The position numbers were made by a program, and so were the translations under genes. DNA of 64,000 nucleotides from CAYNVQ01 sp964400735 (GTDB lineage: Bacteria > Acidobacteriota > Aminicenantia > Aminicenantales > Aminicenantaceae), in the NCBI GenBank assembly GCA_964400735.1, contig CAYNVQ010000011.1, positions 60,284 to 124,283 of the forward strand, read 5' to 3'. Under the pieces are notes generated by a model, which had not been told where the DNA came from, did not search any database, and saw only the letters and a list, made by a program, of their open reading frames with translations. The number at the start of each line of letters is the position of its first letter. Position 1 is the first letter of the stretch. Positions 36,861 to 45,802 of this stretch are shown in pieces.

Positions 36861-38992
36861 GTATGTCACGCCGCCAGTTTCTTGAGACGCTGGGGCATTC
36901 CTATCTCCTCTACGCCTTCCGTTTTACGCCGGTTGCTGGAATCCAAGCTGAACGACAAAATTCTCTGAGGGATGATACCGAAGATTTTGAATGCATGAGC
37001 ATTTCTCCGGACATTGACTTCATAGATTGGATCGTTTTTGATGAGAACGACAATGTGACCATATTTACTGGACGGACAGAGCTCGGGCAGGGATTGAAGA
37101 CAGTCCTTACGGCTCTTGTGACTCAAGGATTAGAGATCCCCAACGAAAAATTGACTATCATAATGGGAGATACGGATCTCTGTCCGGACGATGGGCCCAC
37201 GACCGGGAGCTGTGCAACAAGAGAGGTTGGCTGGGGGTTCTGGCTGGCGTGCAAAGAAATCCGCAATGACTTGGTTCTGCGTGCAGCGAGATTGCGTGGG
37301 CTGCAAGCAGAAGATCTTGAATTCCGTCAGGGAGGAATTCGCCATAAAAAAGATCCTGGCCTGATAATCAGACCCTCTGAGCTTTGTCACGGGGATGTCG
37401 TTTTAATGGCAGTGGATCCTCATGATAGCTTGTCAAAAGGAGAGGGATATACCGATAGAGGGCTTTATAACGTCAATGCCAAGCAAATTGTCACAGGGAG
37501 GCTTAAATATGTCGGAGACATGAAGCTTCCAGGGATGTTTTATGCAGATTGGCTCACGCCTGCTTATCATCCGCTTCAGACCAGTCTTCTATCGGCCGAT
37601 CTTGAGGAAGCAAGGTCAATCCCGGGAATAGAAATGGTTGATGTGAGAAAAGGACGGGTTGTCGCCATTGGAAGACGGTACCAGGATGTCATGAGAGCTC
37701 TCAATGTTGCTAAAGCCAAATGGTCTATGCCCAAACGGCCAAAGAAGCTGCGAGTTGAAGAAGAAATAAGAGAGAGAGCAAGGCTAGTGGAAATCAAAGA
37801 AGAAAGTGGAGATGTCGATATCGGTTTGAGAAACAGCTTTAGGACTGTTTCCGAAACTTACACCACTCAATACACGACTTGGGCTCAGATTGAGACGGAT
37901 AGCGCATTAGCCAAGCCAGAAAACAGTGGGAACGAAGTAACAGTTTGGGCGAGCTGCCAGTATCCCCATAAAGTCAAGCAACTAATCGCTCGCTATCTTC
38001 AAATTTCAAATTCTTCTGTCCATGTAATCGGAATGCCCGTAGGCGGCGGATTTGGGGGAAAGATTGTTAGCCCGGTAAGCCAGGAGGCTGCAGATCTGTC
38101 TAGAATGGTCGGAGCACCTATACAATTGATATATAGCCGGAAGAATCAGGTTCAGCTGAGAGGAAAATACAAGATGGCATGCGTCGTCGACTTGATAACA
38201 GGTGTCGGAACAGATGGCAGAATTCTCGCCCGCAAGGTTGACATTTATCAGGATGTGGGCAATGGAACAACGGGAACATACGCTATCCCCAATGTTTTAA
38301 CGAGGCTCTATCAATCAAGATGGCCATTTGCTAGGGCTATTAGCCGCGGAACAAGCTTTGTTCAAACCTGCTTTGCAACAGAGAGTCATATAGATATGGT
38401 GGCCGCATCTATGGGCTTTGATCCCTTTGTATTCCGACGGATAAATGTTCGGTTTCCTGCATTTATTAATCTGATTGACGCCTGTGCTGAAATGATCGGT
38501 TATGATAATTACCAACCTTCCCCTGATGAAGGAATTGGCATGGCTATCTGCCATCATGGAGGCAAACAATTGGGTGCTGTGTCTGCTGAAGTGGCGGTTG
38601 ATCGTTCAACAGGCAACATAAAAGTCAAGAAGATCTGTGGAGCCTTTGACATCGGAACCATCATCAATAGAAACACAGTTACAGTCGGAATCCGGGGAGC
38701 CATTATTTGGGGACTTGGATATGCCTTATCCGAGAGGGTCAACTTGGATGGACACAGTTGTTATACAGAGTATTTTAATGACTATCGTATTCCCCGTTTT
38801 TCCGATATCCCACCGATTGAAATAGCCTTTCTGGATAACTATAATCCTGGGGCACCGAGAGGCTGTGGAGAAATGCCGATGATTCCCACGATTGGCGCCA
38901 TTGCTAACGCTGTTTATAGGGCTGTCGGTATCAGATTCTACTCAACTCCCATCACGCCCGACCGGGTTCAAAAGGCTTTGCAGAGGATATAA
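36857..38992 (+). CDS. Tat-exported molybdopterin-binding hydroxylase subunit (IorB-like)
   Basis: A 711-residue catalytic subunit of a periplasmic molybdenum hydroxylase. The N-terminus has a twin-arginine leader (SRRQFLETLGHSYLLYAF). FTGRTELGQGLKTVLTALV and TRPTSGSC-like text (GPTTGSCATREVGWGF) match the first Mo-cofactor-binding parts; VGGGFGGKI is the cofactor-binding glycine loop, and the C-terminal PRGCGEMPMIPTIGAIANAV carries the catalytic Glu. Members of this family oxidise aldehydes or N-heterocycles and hand electrons to cytochromes rather than NAD. The following genes encode multiheme cytochromes and a porin-like barrel, which fits that and suggests an unusual acceptor. The substrate is not readable. 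Confidence 0.9.
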   Translation: MSMSRRQFLETLGHSYLLYAFRFTPVAGIQAERQNSLRDDTEDFECMSISPDIDFIDWIVFDENDNVTIFTGRTELGQGLKTVLTALVTQGLEIPNEKLTIIMGDTDLCPDDGPTTGSCATREVGWGFWLACKEIRNDLVLRAARLRGLQAEDLEFRQGGIRHKKDPGLIIRPSELCHGDVVLMAVDPHDSLSKGEGYTDRGLYNVNAKQIVTGRLKYVGDMKLPGMFYADWLTPAYHPLQTSLLSADLEEARSIPGIEMVDVRKGRVVAIGRRYQDVMRALNVAKAKWSMPKRPKKLRVEEEIRERARLVEIKEESGDVDIGLRNSFRTVSETYTTQYTTWAQIETDSALAKPENSGNEVTVWASCQYPHKVKQLIARYLQISNSSVHVIGMPVGGGFGGKIVSPVSQEAADLSRMVGAPIQLIYSRKNQVQLRGKYKMACVVDLITGVGTDGRILARKVDIYQDVGNGTTGTYAIPNVLTRLYQSRWPFARAISRGTSFVQTCFATESHIDMVAASMGFDPFVFRRINVRFPAFINLIDACAEMIGYDNYQPSPDEGIGMAICHHGGKQLGAVSAEVAVDRSTGNIKVKKICGAFDIGTIINRNTVTVGIRGAIIWGLGYALSERVNLDGHSCYTEYFNDYRIPRFSDIPPIEIAFLDNYNPGAPRGCGEMPMIPTIGAIANAVYRAVGIRFYSTPITPDRVQKALQRI

Positions 38993-39029
38993 AAGTTGAA
39001 ATATCGAGCTCAAGGTCACGGAGTTCCAG

Positions 39030-39596
39030 ATTAGACAATACAAGAGGGTATTTTTCTATCTCATATTCCTCATTTCATGCAGTTTTTTATCTTCCAATCT
39101 GCAACAGGATATCAAGGATTCTCCCGGGCTTTTGAGCATTTTCCACAGCGATTTTCCTGGGCCGAGCAATTGCCAAAGGTGCCACACACCGGAATTTGCA
39201 GTGGATGACGAAAAATGCCTTGCTTGTCATTCAGAGATAGGCTCGCGCATTGCTTCAGGTCGGGGTTTCCACAGAGATAAGAATCATGTCTGTTCACAGT
39301 GCCATCCCGAGCACAGGGGAAGAGAGCGGAATCTAATGAATATAGATATCCAGAATTTTGACCATAGCCAGACAGGGTACATTCTTAAAGGAGCTCATCA
39401 AAGCATTGAAGATTGCAGTGCCTGTCATAGAGAGGATAACTCCTATCCTAGGGAAAGGACTCGGTCTTTTCTTCTGATGGATTCCCGCTGCATCTCCTGC
39501 CATGGATCTCCTCATCCTGGTAACCAGGATAATTGCCAAGCCTGCCACAATCAGAAAAGCTGGTGGGTCGATATCTGGGTTTCGTCCGATTTCTGA
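39030..39596 (+). CDS. Six-heme c-type cytochrome, probable lipoprotein
   Basis: The frame contains six CxxCH heme sites (CQRCH, CLACH, CSQCH, CSACH, CISCH, CQACH) in about 150 residues. A start at TTG 39132 would leave no leader. The open frame upstream encodes RVFFYLIFLISC, a lipoprotein leader with Cys, but offers no ATG, GTG or TTG. The best start is ATT at 39030, 6 nt after GGAG, giving 188 residues. It lies 37 nt after the Mo subunit, and its stop overlaps the barrel start (TGATG). It probably accepts electrons from the hydroxylase or sits on the outer membrane as part of a conduit. Heme sites are certain; start and location are inference. Confidence 0.82.
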   Translation: MRQYKRVFFYLIFLISCSFLSSNLQQDIKDSPGLLSIFHSDFPGPSNCQRCHTPEFAVDDEKCLACHSEIGSRIASGRGFHRDKNHVCSQCHPEHRGRERNLMNIDIQNFDHSQTGYILKGAHQSIEDCSACHREDNSYPRERTRSFLLMDSRCISCHGSPHPGNQDNCQACHNQKSWWVDIWVSSDF

Positions 39597-40885
39597 TGAG
39601 TAAATTCTGTATCGCGTTCATTATCGTCTTTTCATTTATTGCGCCCTGTTTTGCGCAGGAGAATGGGGCATCTGACAATTTATACGTGAGAGGTGTTTTT
39701 TATCTGGACTGGTCTGGAATTAATTATGAAGGAGAGCAATTTTTCAGTCAGTTAGGCGTCCGAGTTAATCTAGAAATGTTAAATCGACGCGGTTCAGGAT
39801 GGACTTTGAAGTTAAATGGACGAAATCGTTTTCAGTTATCTCAGGAGAAGCGCAATCAGGTTATTTTTTATGACGCCTACCTAAGTTATGAAAAAGCAGA
39901 AACCCCAATGTATTTTGCTGCAGGACAGATGAACCTGTATGACACAGCAGGCATTGGACAGCTATTGGGAGGTGCTTTGGGATTTAAGCCCACCTCCAAT
40001 CTTTTGATTGGAGGGTATGCAGGACTGGAATCCGATGTCTATATCAATCGTTTAGAGAAGAGTCATCAAAAATTCGGAATTTTTGCCCGATACTTGGGAG
40101 AATTAGGAAAAAGATTGTCGTTCAGCTATAACCATATCCGATATTCAGGAATGACAGAACAACAATATCTTTATTTCGCCGGCATGTATCCCATAAAAAA
40201 GCTCCTGGTTCTGTATGGAAATCTGGAATTTCAACTTGGTTCAAACGTACAGAATAGAGATAGGCTATCCCGGCTTTTTCTAAACATGCGTTTCGATCCC
40301 TTCTCAGTGATCGATGTAATTGCCTTTTACAGCTCAGGCAAGGGGTTGGATTTTCACCGATATGTTTTGGAAAGATCTCAAGATCCAATCCTCAATGATC
40401 AGCAGCTAGAACGATATTACTACTCCACTCAATTCGGGCTTCGGTTGAGCATAAAGCCGTCTCAGGATGTACGCTTTTATCTTTCCAGACAAGAGAGCGA
40501 GCAGAAGGACTATCGAATCCACAATCATTCCTGGATTTTTGGCGGTGCCGTTCAAGATATTTTAAAAACCGGGGTCTCGTTTTATGGAAACTATAAAAGC
40601 AATCGAGGCGAGATATCCGAATCGGATTCCTATTATCTTTCCATCAGCAAAGACTTTGGCTCGCTTTCTTGGAACCTCAGCTTTTCCAACACCTACAATT
40701 GTCTTCGATTTGATCATACATTTGATGGCCCTCAGCTTATTCATCTTGATGATTACAAAACAGCCTCCACATATATTTTCCTCGTTTTCAGCCGTGCCTT
40801 TGCCGTGTCGTTGGAATATGAGTACTTCATTCAGGAGAAATTGAATCAACATTTGTTCTTTTTGAGGTTAATTTATAGAAAATGA
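39596..40885 (+). CDS. Outer-membrane beta-barrel protein of a porin-cytochrome set
   Basis: The start at 39596 overlaps the cytochrome stop and gives a signal peptide ending CFAQE. The 429-residue mature region consists of alternating amphipathic strands with aromatic girdles (YVRGVFYLDWSGINYE, AFAVSLEYEYFIQEKLNQ) and ends LFFLRLIYRK, typical of outer-membrane barrels. An about 20-strand barrel fits this length, smaller than MtrB. It is sandwiched between genes for six-heme and 18-heme cytochromes with overlaps on both sides, the arrangement of porin-cytochrome conduits such as MtrAB(C) and Geobacter OmbB-OmaB-OmcB. I see no sequence-level match to MtrB (no CxxC near its N-terminus), so the role rests on context. 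Confidence 0.75.
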   Translation: MSKFCIAFIIVFSFIAPCFAQENGASDNLYVRGVFYLDWSGINYEGEQFFSQLGVRVNLEMLNRRGSGWTLKLNGRNRFQLSQEKRNQVIFYDAYLSYEKAETPMYFAAGQMNLYDTAGIGQLLGGALGFKPTSNLLIGGYAGLESDVYINRLEKSHQKFGIFARYLGELGKRLSFSYNHIRYSGMTEQQYLYFAGMYPIKKLLVLYGNLEFQLGSNVQNRDRLSRLFLNMRFDPFSVIDVIAFYSSGKGLDFHRYVLERSQDPILNDQQLERYYYSTQFGLRLSIKPSQDVRFYLSRQESEQKDYRIHNHSWIFGGAVQDILKTGVSFYGNYKSNRGEISESDSYYLSISKDFGSLSWNLSFSNTYNCLRFDHTFDGPQLIHLDDYKTASTYIFLVFSRAFAVSLEYEYFIQEKLNQHLFFLRLIYRK

Positions 40886-42336
40886 CGGGATATCGAGTGA
40901 AAAGGCAAGGACCAAATAGAATCCAAATGATTCCGAAAAAATTGATTCTTTTCCTATCCCTTGTCTTTTTTCTTTTTTGGTGTGCGGCACTAAAAGGAAT
41001 AGCGCAAAAAGAGCAGGATAAACGTTGGTCATTCGAGACTCATGACCAGACCAATTTCCCCCTTACTGGAAGACATCGAACGGTTCCCTGCAGGGAATGT
41101 CATTGGAACAATGTTTTTGAAGGAACTCCCACAGTATGTGAAGTATGCCATTGGGATCGACGGAAAGATGATCGCTATCAACTCAGGCTTGGAACTCATT
41201 GTGCCGATTGTCACAACACGTTTTCATGGAAAAGCGTACCGCCCGATAATTGGAACCATGGGACAATCGTCGGATACATGCTTCGTGGAGAGCACCGGAT
41301 TCTCGACTGCGTCGAGTGTCATGGAAAAGCCGGTTTTGACGAGAACATCGTTGAATGCTACGGCTGTCATAACGATGATTTTCAATCATCCCGCAATCCA
41401 AACCATCAAGCTGCTGAATTTTCCGTCAATTGCTGGACTTGTCATCTTCAAGAATACAGTTGGGAAGGGGCAAAATATTCCCATGATTTCTATCTTTTAA
41501 AAGGGATGCATAAATTGGCAAAATGCTCTGACTGCCACAGCACCGACATGTACAAAGGGCGGCCATCTGCATGCATTTCTTGCCATCTTCAGGACTATAA
41601 CAATGCCCTCAACCCGGACCACCTTGGATTAGGATTTCCCACTGAATGTGAATCGTGTCATGGTTCAGACGCTCAAGGGTGGGAAGGTCCAGTGTTTTCC
41701 CATTCGAAATTTCCTTTAAAAGGAAAACATAGGCTGACCCAGTGTGCCGATTGCCACAAGATAGGGGTCTATGAGGGACTCCCTTCAGAATGTGTATTTT
41801 GCCATCTGGATGATTATTTGAATGCAAAAGATCCCAACCACAAACAACTGGGATTCCATACCGACTGCGAGATCTGTCATGGTACGGATGCTGCCGGCTG
41901 GAAAAATTCTTCCTTCAGCCACAATTCAATTTGGTCTCTTCAGGGCGCCCATACACGTTTGGATTGCATAACGTGTCATCAAAAAGGCCGAAACCTTCCG
42001 CGGGATTGTTTCGGCTGTCATGTAAAAGAATATGACGCTTCCACAGCTCCTGACCATAAATCCGCAGGCTTTCCCTCTACATGCGAGAACTGTCATCTTC
42101 CTTCCCATAGATTCTGGACTCAAAGCCAATTTAGGCACCAAATTCCAATAAAAGATGGTAAACATGCTCATTTGAGCTGCGTCGATTGCCATTTGTCTGC
42201 TAACTACAGAGATTTTTCTTGTCTGAATTGCCATGCCCATGAGAAAAGGCGTATGGACAAGAAACACATAGAGGTATCCGGTTATGCTTTCAGCAGCCAA
42301 GCCTGTCTTGCGTGCCATTTGCAGGGAAGAAGGTAA
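40882..42336 (+). CDS. 18-heme c-type cytochrome
   Basis: A 484-residue exported cytochrome. A leader helix (LILFLSLVFFLFWCAA) is followed by 18 CxxCH motifs, about one heme per 25 residues. The sequence is built of repeats of the form FSHxxFxLxGxH, then CxDCH, then PSxCxxCHxxDY, then PDHxxLGF, then CxxCHG. Examples are FSHSKFPLKGKHRLTQCADC and FSHNSIWSLQGAHTRLDC. Such extended chains act as heme wires. It overlaps the barrel gene by 4 bp and is last in the operon. It could be the periplasmic wire inside the barrel or an extracellular terminal reductase; no membrane anchor beyond the leader is visible. Confidence 0.92.
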   Translation: MTGYRVKRQGPNRIQMIPKKLILFLSLVFFLFWCAALKGIAQKEQDKRWSFETHDQTNFPLTGRHRTVPCRECHWNNVFEGTPTVCEVCHWDRRKDDRYQLRLGTHCADCHNTFSWKSVPPDNWNHGTIVGYMLRGEHRILDCVECHGKAGFDENIVECYGCHNDDFQSSRNPNHQAAEFSVNCWTCHLQEYSWEGAKYSHDFYLLKGMHKLAKCSDCHSTDMYKGRPSACISCHLQDYNNALNPDHLGLGFPTECESCHGSDAQGWEGPVFSHSKFPLKGKHRLTQCADCHKIGVYEGLPSECVFCHLDDYLNAKDPNHKQLGFHTDCEICHGTDAAGWKNSSFSHNSIWSLQGAHTRLDCITCHQKGRNLPRDCFGCHVKEYDASTAPDHKSAGFPSTCENCHLPSHRFWTQSQFRHQIPIKDGKHAHLSCVDCHLSANYRDFSCLNCHAHEKRRMDKKHIEVSGYAFSSQACLACHLQGRR

Positions 42337-42717
42337 TCGTTTTCTTTTTGCTGTGGATTTGATGCTGGCCAAAATCAAGGTGGCTTTGGAGGGAGAGACT
42401 ATCACTTCGTCCAAATAACAACAAAGTGCATTTCAGTTTGACGTTTTGATCGCCACTCCCTTTTCATGGCGATAATTTTTGACCGAACTATAAATAGGCC
42501 GAAAAACAGGGAAAATGAAAGATATAGAGTGTTCACCGCTGCGACAGAGGGTTTGAGATGGCCCACAGTTCAGAGAGCGCCCGGAAAGCTTGCTGCAAGG
42601 CGAGTTTTGAGCTATTGTGCTTCCGATTAGGACCGAGTCGAAGACAGGAGTTATGAGATTATCAGAGACCAATCGATAGCGGAAGTCCTGAAGTGTTGGG
42701 AAATCCAGCTTGGCAGA
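42337..42717. other. Spacer, no gene recognised
   Basis: Apart from a possible N-terminal extension of the next gene (frame open from 42631), these 381 bp show no recognised feature. Frames on the minus strand here are judged spurious. Confidence 0.35.
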
Positions 42718-43611
42718 ATGCGTGCGGATATTCCGATAGCCGGGAGTCCGGACCGGAGCGAATATCGGACAGTGGTTGAAGATAGGGAACAAAACCTATT
42801 TATTCTCGAGAAAGTATTCGCAGAAACGGTGACGCACAAGAAGAAGATCGCTCGAACCCTCGCTTTTCTCGGGGAAAAGGGCCTTCATCAAGTCCGGTCC
42901 TATCTCCCTTGGGAAATGGATGAATACATAGCCTGTTGGAAAAATAGTTTTTGGCAAATCGTCCCCTATGTCGAGGGCATTCCTCTCCTGCGGCCTGGTT
43001 ACGCTTTTGAAGGTTGGAGGGGACCTGTTCTGGCCGATTTTTTGATCGAACTTTGGGATAAGTCCCAAGATGTATCGCTTTTCGATAAATCTTTTCCTTT
43101 CTCCATCGTCTCCTTTATCCAGGACTTCGAGGGTAAAATGGGACGTTATGAGCCCCTCTTGTACAAGCGAATTCAGCCGGCCTTGGAATTTTTAGATCGG
43201 GAATTCATGAAAGTCCACGACAGTCTCCCCATTCGCTTCTGCCACGGGGATTACCATCCCCTGAATGTGATCTGGTCTGAGTCGGGGACACGGTCGGTTA
43301 TCGATTGGGAATTCCTGGGTTATAAACCCGAGATCTACGATGTTGCGATGCTGATCGGCTGTCTGGGGATGGAAAAACCGCAGAGTCTTACAGGGGATCT
43401 TGTCTTCGAATTCGTGGGACGCCTCAAAGAATCCAGCCTTATTGCAGAAATCAGCTGGTCCTTTTTGTTTGAATTTGTTTTGGCGCTGAGGTTTGCCTGG
43501 CTGTCGGATTGGCTCAAACGACGTGATGCTGAAATGATCGACCTCGAGGCGATCTACATCCGGCTCCTTCTCGAAAATCGCAACATCTTCACCCGTTCCT
43601 GGGGAATCTGA
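42718..43611 (+). CDS. APH-family phosphotransferase
   Basis: A 297-residue kinase-like protein of the aminoglycoside phosphotransferase/choline kinase superfamily. The catalytic motif is FCHGDYHPLNVIWSESG (about 175-191) and the metal-binding motif is SVIDWEFLGYKPEIYDVAML. The N-lobe starts with PIAGSPDRSEYRTVVEDRE. The same frame is open to 42631 and encodes further family-like residues (IAEVLKCWEIQLGRM), but without a standard start; an ATG with AGGAG at 42653 is in another frame. The N-terminus may therefore be frameshifted or use ATT at 42658. The substrate is unknown. The MttB-family gene follows 222 nt downstream. Confidence 0.8.
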   Translation: MRADIPIAGSPDRSEYRTVVEDREQNLFILEKVFAETVTHKKKIARTLAFLGEKGLHQVRSYLPWEMDEYIACWKNSFWQIVPYVEGIPLLRPGYAFEGWRGPVLADFLIELWDKSQDVSLFDKSFPFSIVSFIQDFEGKMGRYEPLLYKRIQPALEFLDREFMKVHDSLPIRFCHGDYHPLNVIWSESGTRSVIDWEFLGYKPEIYDVAMLIGCLGMEKPQSLTGDLVFEFVGRLKESSLIAEISWSFLFEFVLALRFAWLSDWLKRRDAEMIDLEAIYIRLLLENRNIFTRSWGI

Positions 43612-43832
43612 TCTTTGTTTGTTTTCTCAGACCGAGCGAATAGACCATTCGCTTTTGCTGCACTTATCCACACATTTCCTGCACGGGATAAAGTCCACAC
43701 GCTTCATGTCTCCGTTTTTTTAATTTGACTCGGACCTTTAGCTTTGGTATGAAGGAAAAAACGTAACAAAAATATATTTGCTTTGGACGAAAAAGAAGCA
43801 TTGCCGTGAAAGGAACTAGATAAAGGATTGAA

Positions 43833-45290
43833 ATGACAGGAGAGATCAAATCCATTTCAAATCCTCGCCTCAATCTGAATATCCTTAGCCCTGAGGATGT
43901 TCGAAAGATTCATGCCGCCACCTTGGATGTCATCGAATCGGTGGGAGTGAAGTTCCCCTCTCAAAAAGCGATGAACATATGGGAAGAACACGGCGCTTAC
44001 GTCAACAAAAGCACATCTGTTGTGAAAGTTCCGGGTTACATCATCGAAGAGTCTCTCAAAAAAGCACCACCTGCCTTTATTTTATTCGCCCGGAATCCTG
44101 ACCAGGACCTTCCTCTAGACGGCAATCATGTCTATGTGGGCACAGACGGCTGTGGAGTGGAAACGATCGATATAGCGAGCGGCGAACTGCGCCGTTCTTG
44201 CCTTGAAGATGTTGCAGAAATCGCCCGTGTGGCTGACTGTCTTGAGCAGATCGCTTTCAATTGGGTGCCTGTTTCTGCTCAAGATTATCCGCCTGAATCG
44301 AGAAGTCTTCACGAACTCCTGGCTATCTGGCGAAATTCTTCCAAACACGCGCAGACGGAAAGCATCTATTCTGGACGAGAAGCTCGCGCGGCTGTGGAGA
44401 TGGCTGCAACAATTACTGGCGGAGAAAAAGCCCTGCGCAAGCGACCGCTTCTCTCTCTTACGGAATGCACCATTTCCCCTCTTGCCCAAGATAGGGGCAG
44501 TTTAGAGGCTGCTCTGGTGGCTGCGGAAGCGGGTATTCCGGTGGGTTTCATGACTATGGCCTCCTGTGCCTCCACCGCACCTACCACTCTTGCCGGGAAT
44601 CTAGTTGTCGGAAATGCAGAGGTTCTAAGCGCTCTGGCTCTGATTCAGTTGGCCTACCCCGGCTCGCCCGTGTTTTATGCCGCTGCCCAAACGGCCATGG
44701 ATCTACGTACCGGTGGCTACACCGGCGGAGGGCCAGAAGATTTCCTGTTTGGGGCTGCAACGAATGTCCTCTCTGACTTTTATGATATCCCGCTCTCTAT
44801 GGGCTCCTTTGCCACCGGGGCCAAAGAGCCGAACTGGCAGGCCGGTATCGAAAACAGCCTCTCCACATTGATGGCCTCATTGACCATGTCGGATATGCTT
44901 CTCGGAGTTGGGCTGCTCAACGGCAGTTTGATCTGGTCGTTCGAACAGATGATCATGGACTGTGAAATATTCGATATCATTCACGACATGATGAAAGGCA
45001 TCGTCGTCAATGAGGAAACCTTAGCCTTGGATGTCATCCGGGAAGTCGGGCCTGGCGGTCATTACCTCAGCCAAAAACACACCTTGGAGCACATAAAGGA
45101 GCTGTGGATCGCAACGTTGATGGACCGCCGCCCCTACAGTGAATGGATCAAAAAAAGGGACAATGCGCAGGATTGGGCCCGGGAAAAGGCAAAAAAAATC
45201 CTGAGAACTCACAAACCCGAGCCTCTTGATTCCAAGGTAGAATCGGAGCTAAAAAGGATCATTCGATCGTTCGAAAAAAACTATGCATGA
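43833..45290 (+). CDS. MttB-family methyltransferase, non-pyrrolysine type
   Basis: A 485-residue TIM-barrel methyltransferase of the trimethylamine methyltransferase family (PF06253). It begins LNILSPEDVRKIHAATLDVI and contains VYVGTDGCGVETIDIASGE, LTECTISPLAQDRG and GYTGGGPEDFLFGAATN. Archaeal MttB has an in-frame amber codon for pyrrolysine; this frame has none and is full length, so it is of the MtgB/MtcB type that demethylates quaternary amines such as glycine betaine or carnitine with a corrinoid protein. No corrinoid protein gene is nearby, so the partner must be elsewhere. Substrate is inference. Confidence 0.88.
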   Translation: MTGEIKSISNPRLNLNILSPEDVRKIHAATLDVIESVGVKFPSQKAMNIWEEHGAYVNKSTSVVKVPGYIIEESLKKAPPAFILFARNPDQDLPLDGNHVYVGTDGCGVETIDIASGELRRSCLEDVAEIARVADCLEQIAFNWVPVSAQDYPPESRSLHELLAIWRNSSKHAQTESIYSGREARAAVEMAATITGGEKALRKRPLLSLTECTISPLAQDRGSLEAALVAAEAGIPVGFMTMASCASTAPTTLAGNLVVGNAEVLSALALIQLAYPGSPVFYAAAQTAMDLRTGGYTGGGPEDFLFGAATNVLSDFYDIPLSMGSFATGAKEPNWQAGIENSLSTLMASLTMSDMLLGVGLLNGSLIWSFEQMIMDCEIFDIIHDMMKGIVVNEETLALDVIREVGPGGHYLSQKHTLEHIKELWIATLMDRRPYSEWIKKRDNAQDWAREKAKKILRTHKPEPLDSKVESELKRIIRSFEKNYA

Positions 45291-45541
45291 AAATCCCGCC
45301 GAGACCATAGCTATTGAGCCCTTTTTTTGAGTCGTTCAATCCTTTAACTGAGCTGAGATAATCTTCGTTCAGTCTGCCAGGGGAGTGAATCGAGGAAACG
45401 GGCGAAGAGTGTTAGGGCCGATTCGGAGGGACAAAACCTCATGTTCCCCCATCCATTCCACTCTAGGTATACGAAAAGTGAACAAAAAAAATGCATTTTA
45501 AAATTTTCTTGGAATAAGAGGAGGGCGTGATTAACTTCCCT

Positions 45542-45762
45542 CTATTTAGTACTGAAGTACCAGACGAACTTGATCATAGCCACGGTCTTGTTGATGTGGA
45601 TCCGCCCTAAAGGCTCGAGCGTATCTCCGAACTGGTTGAAAACTAAGTAGAGGCTCGCCCCCGGCCCAAAGAGAAATCGAAAAAGTTCTGGGCCTCGAGG
45701 AAAAACCGCCGTTTTTCCGGATAAGAAATGGAGAAGCGGATGAAGTTGACATCATGCCTCAT
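45542..45762 (-). pseudogene. DUF5916 remnant with internal deletion and frameshift
   Basis: On the minus strand, HDVNFIRFSISYPEKRRFFL then EAQNFFDFS resembles the middle of DUF5916 proteins (FPEKRPFFLEG-type). After a frameshift near 45660 it continues GPGASLYLVFNQFGDTLEPL and ends AMIKFVWYFSTK, like the C-terminal strands of the barrel domain. Roughly 350 residues that normally separate these parts are missing, as is the entire N-terminus. It reads opposite to the neighbouring genes. The remainder of 45291-45541 shows nothing. Confidence 0.55.
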
Positions 45763-45802
45763 AAATTGATATCCCTTCTTAAGGGATTTGAAGGGGATAA
45801 AA

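Noticed and set aside
43833..45290. Pyrrolysine usage in the MttB-like gene
   Set aside because: No in-frame TAG occurs and the frame is full length, so it is a standard non-pyrrolysine homologue.
45770..45787. Small hairpin ATCCCTT/AAGGGAT before the kinase gene
   Set aside because: Seven-bp stem with no T run; it may influence kinase translation but the evidence is too weak to call a terminator or regulator.
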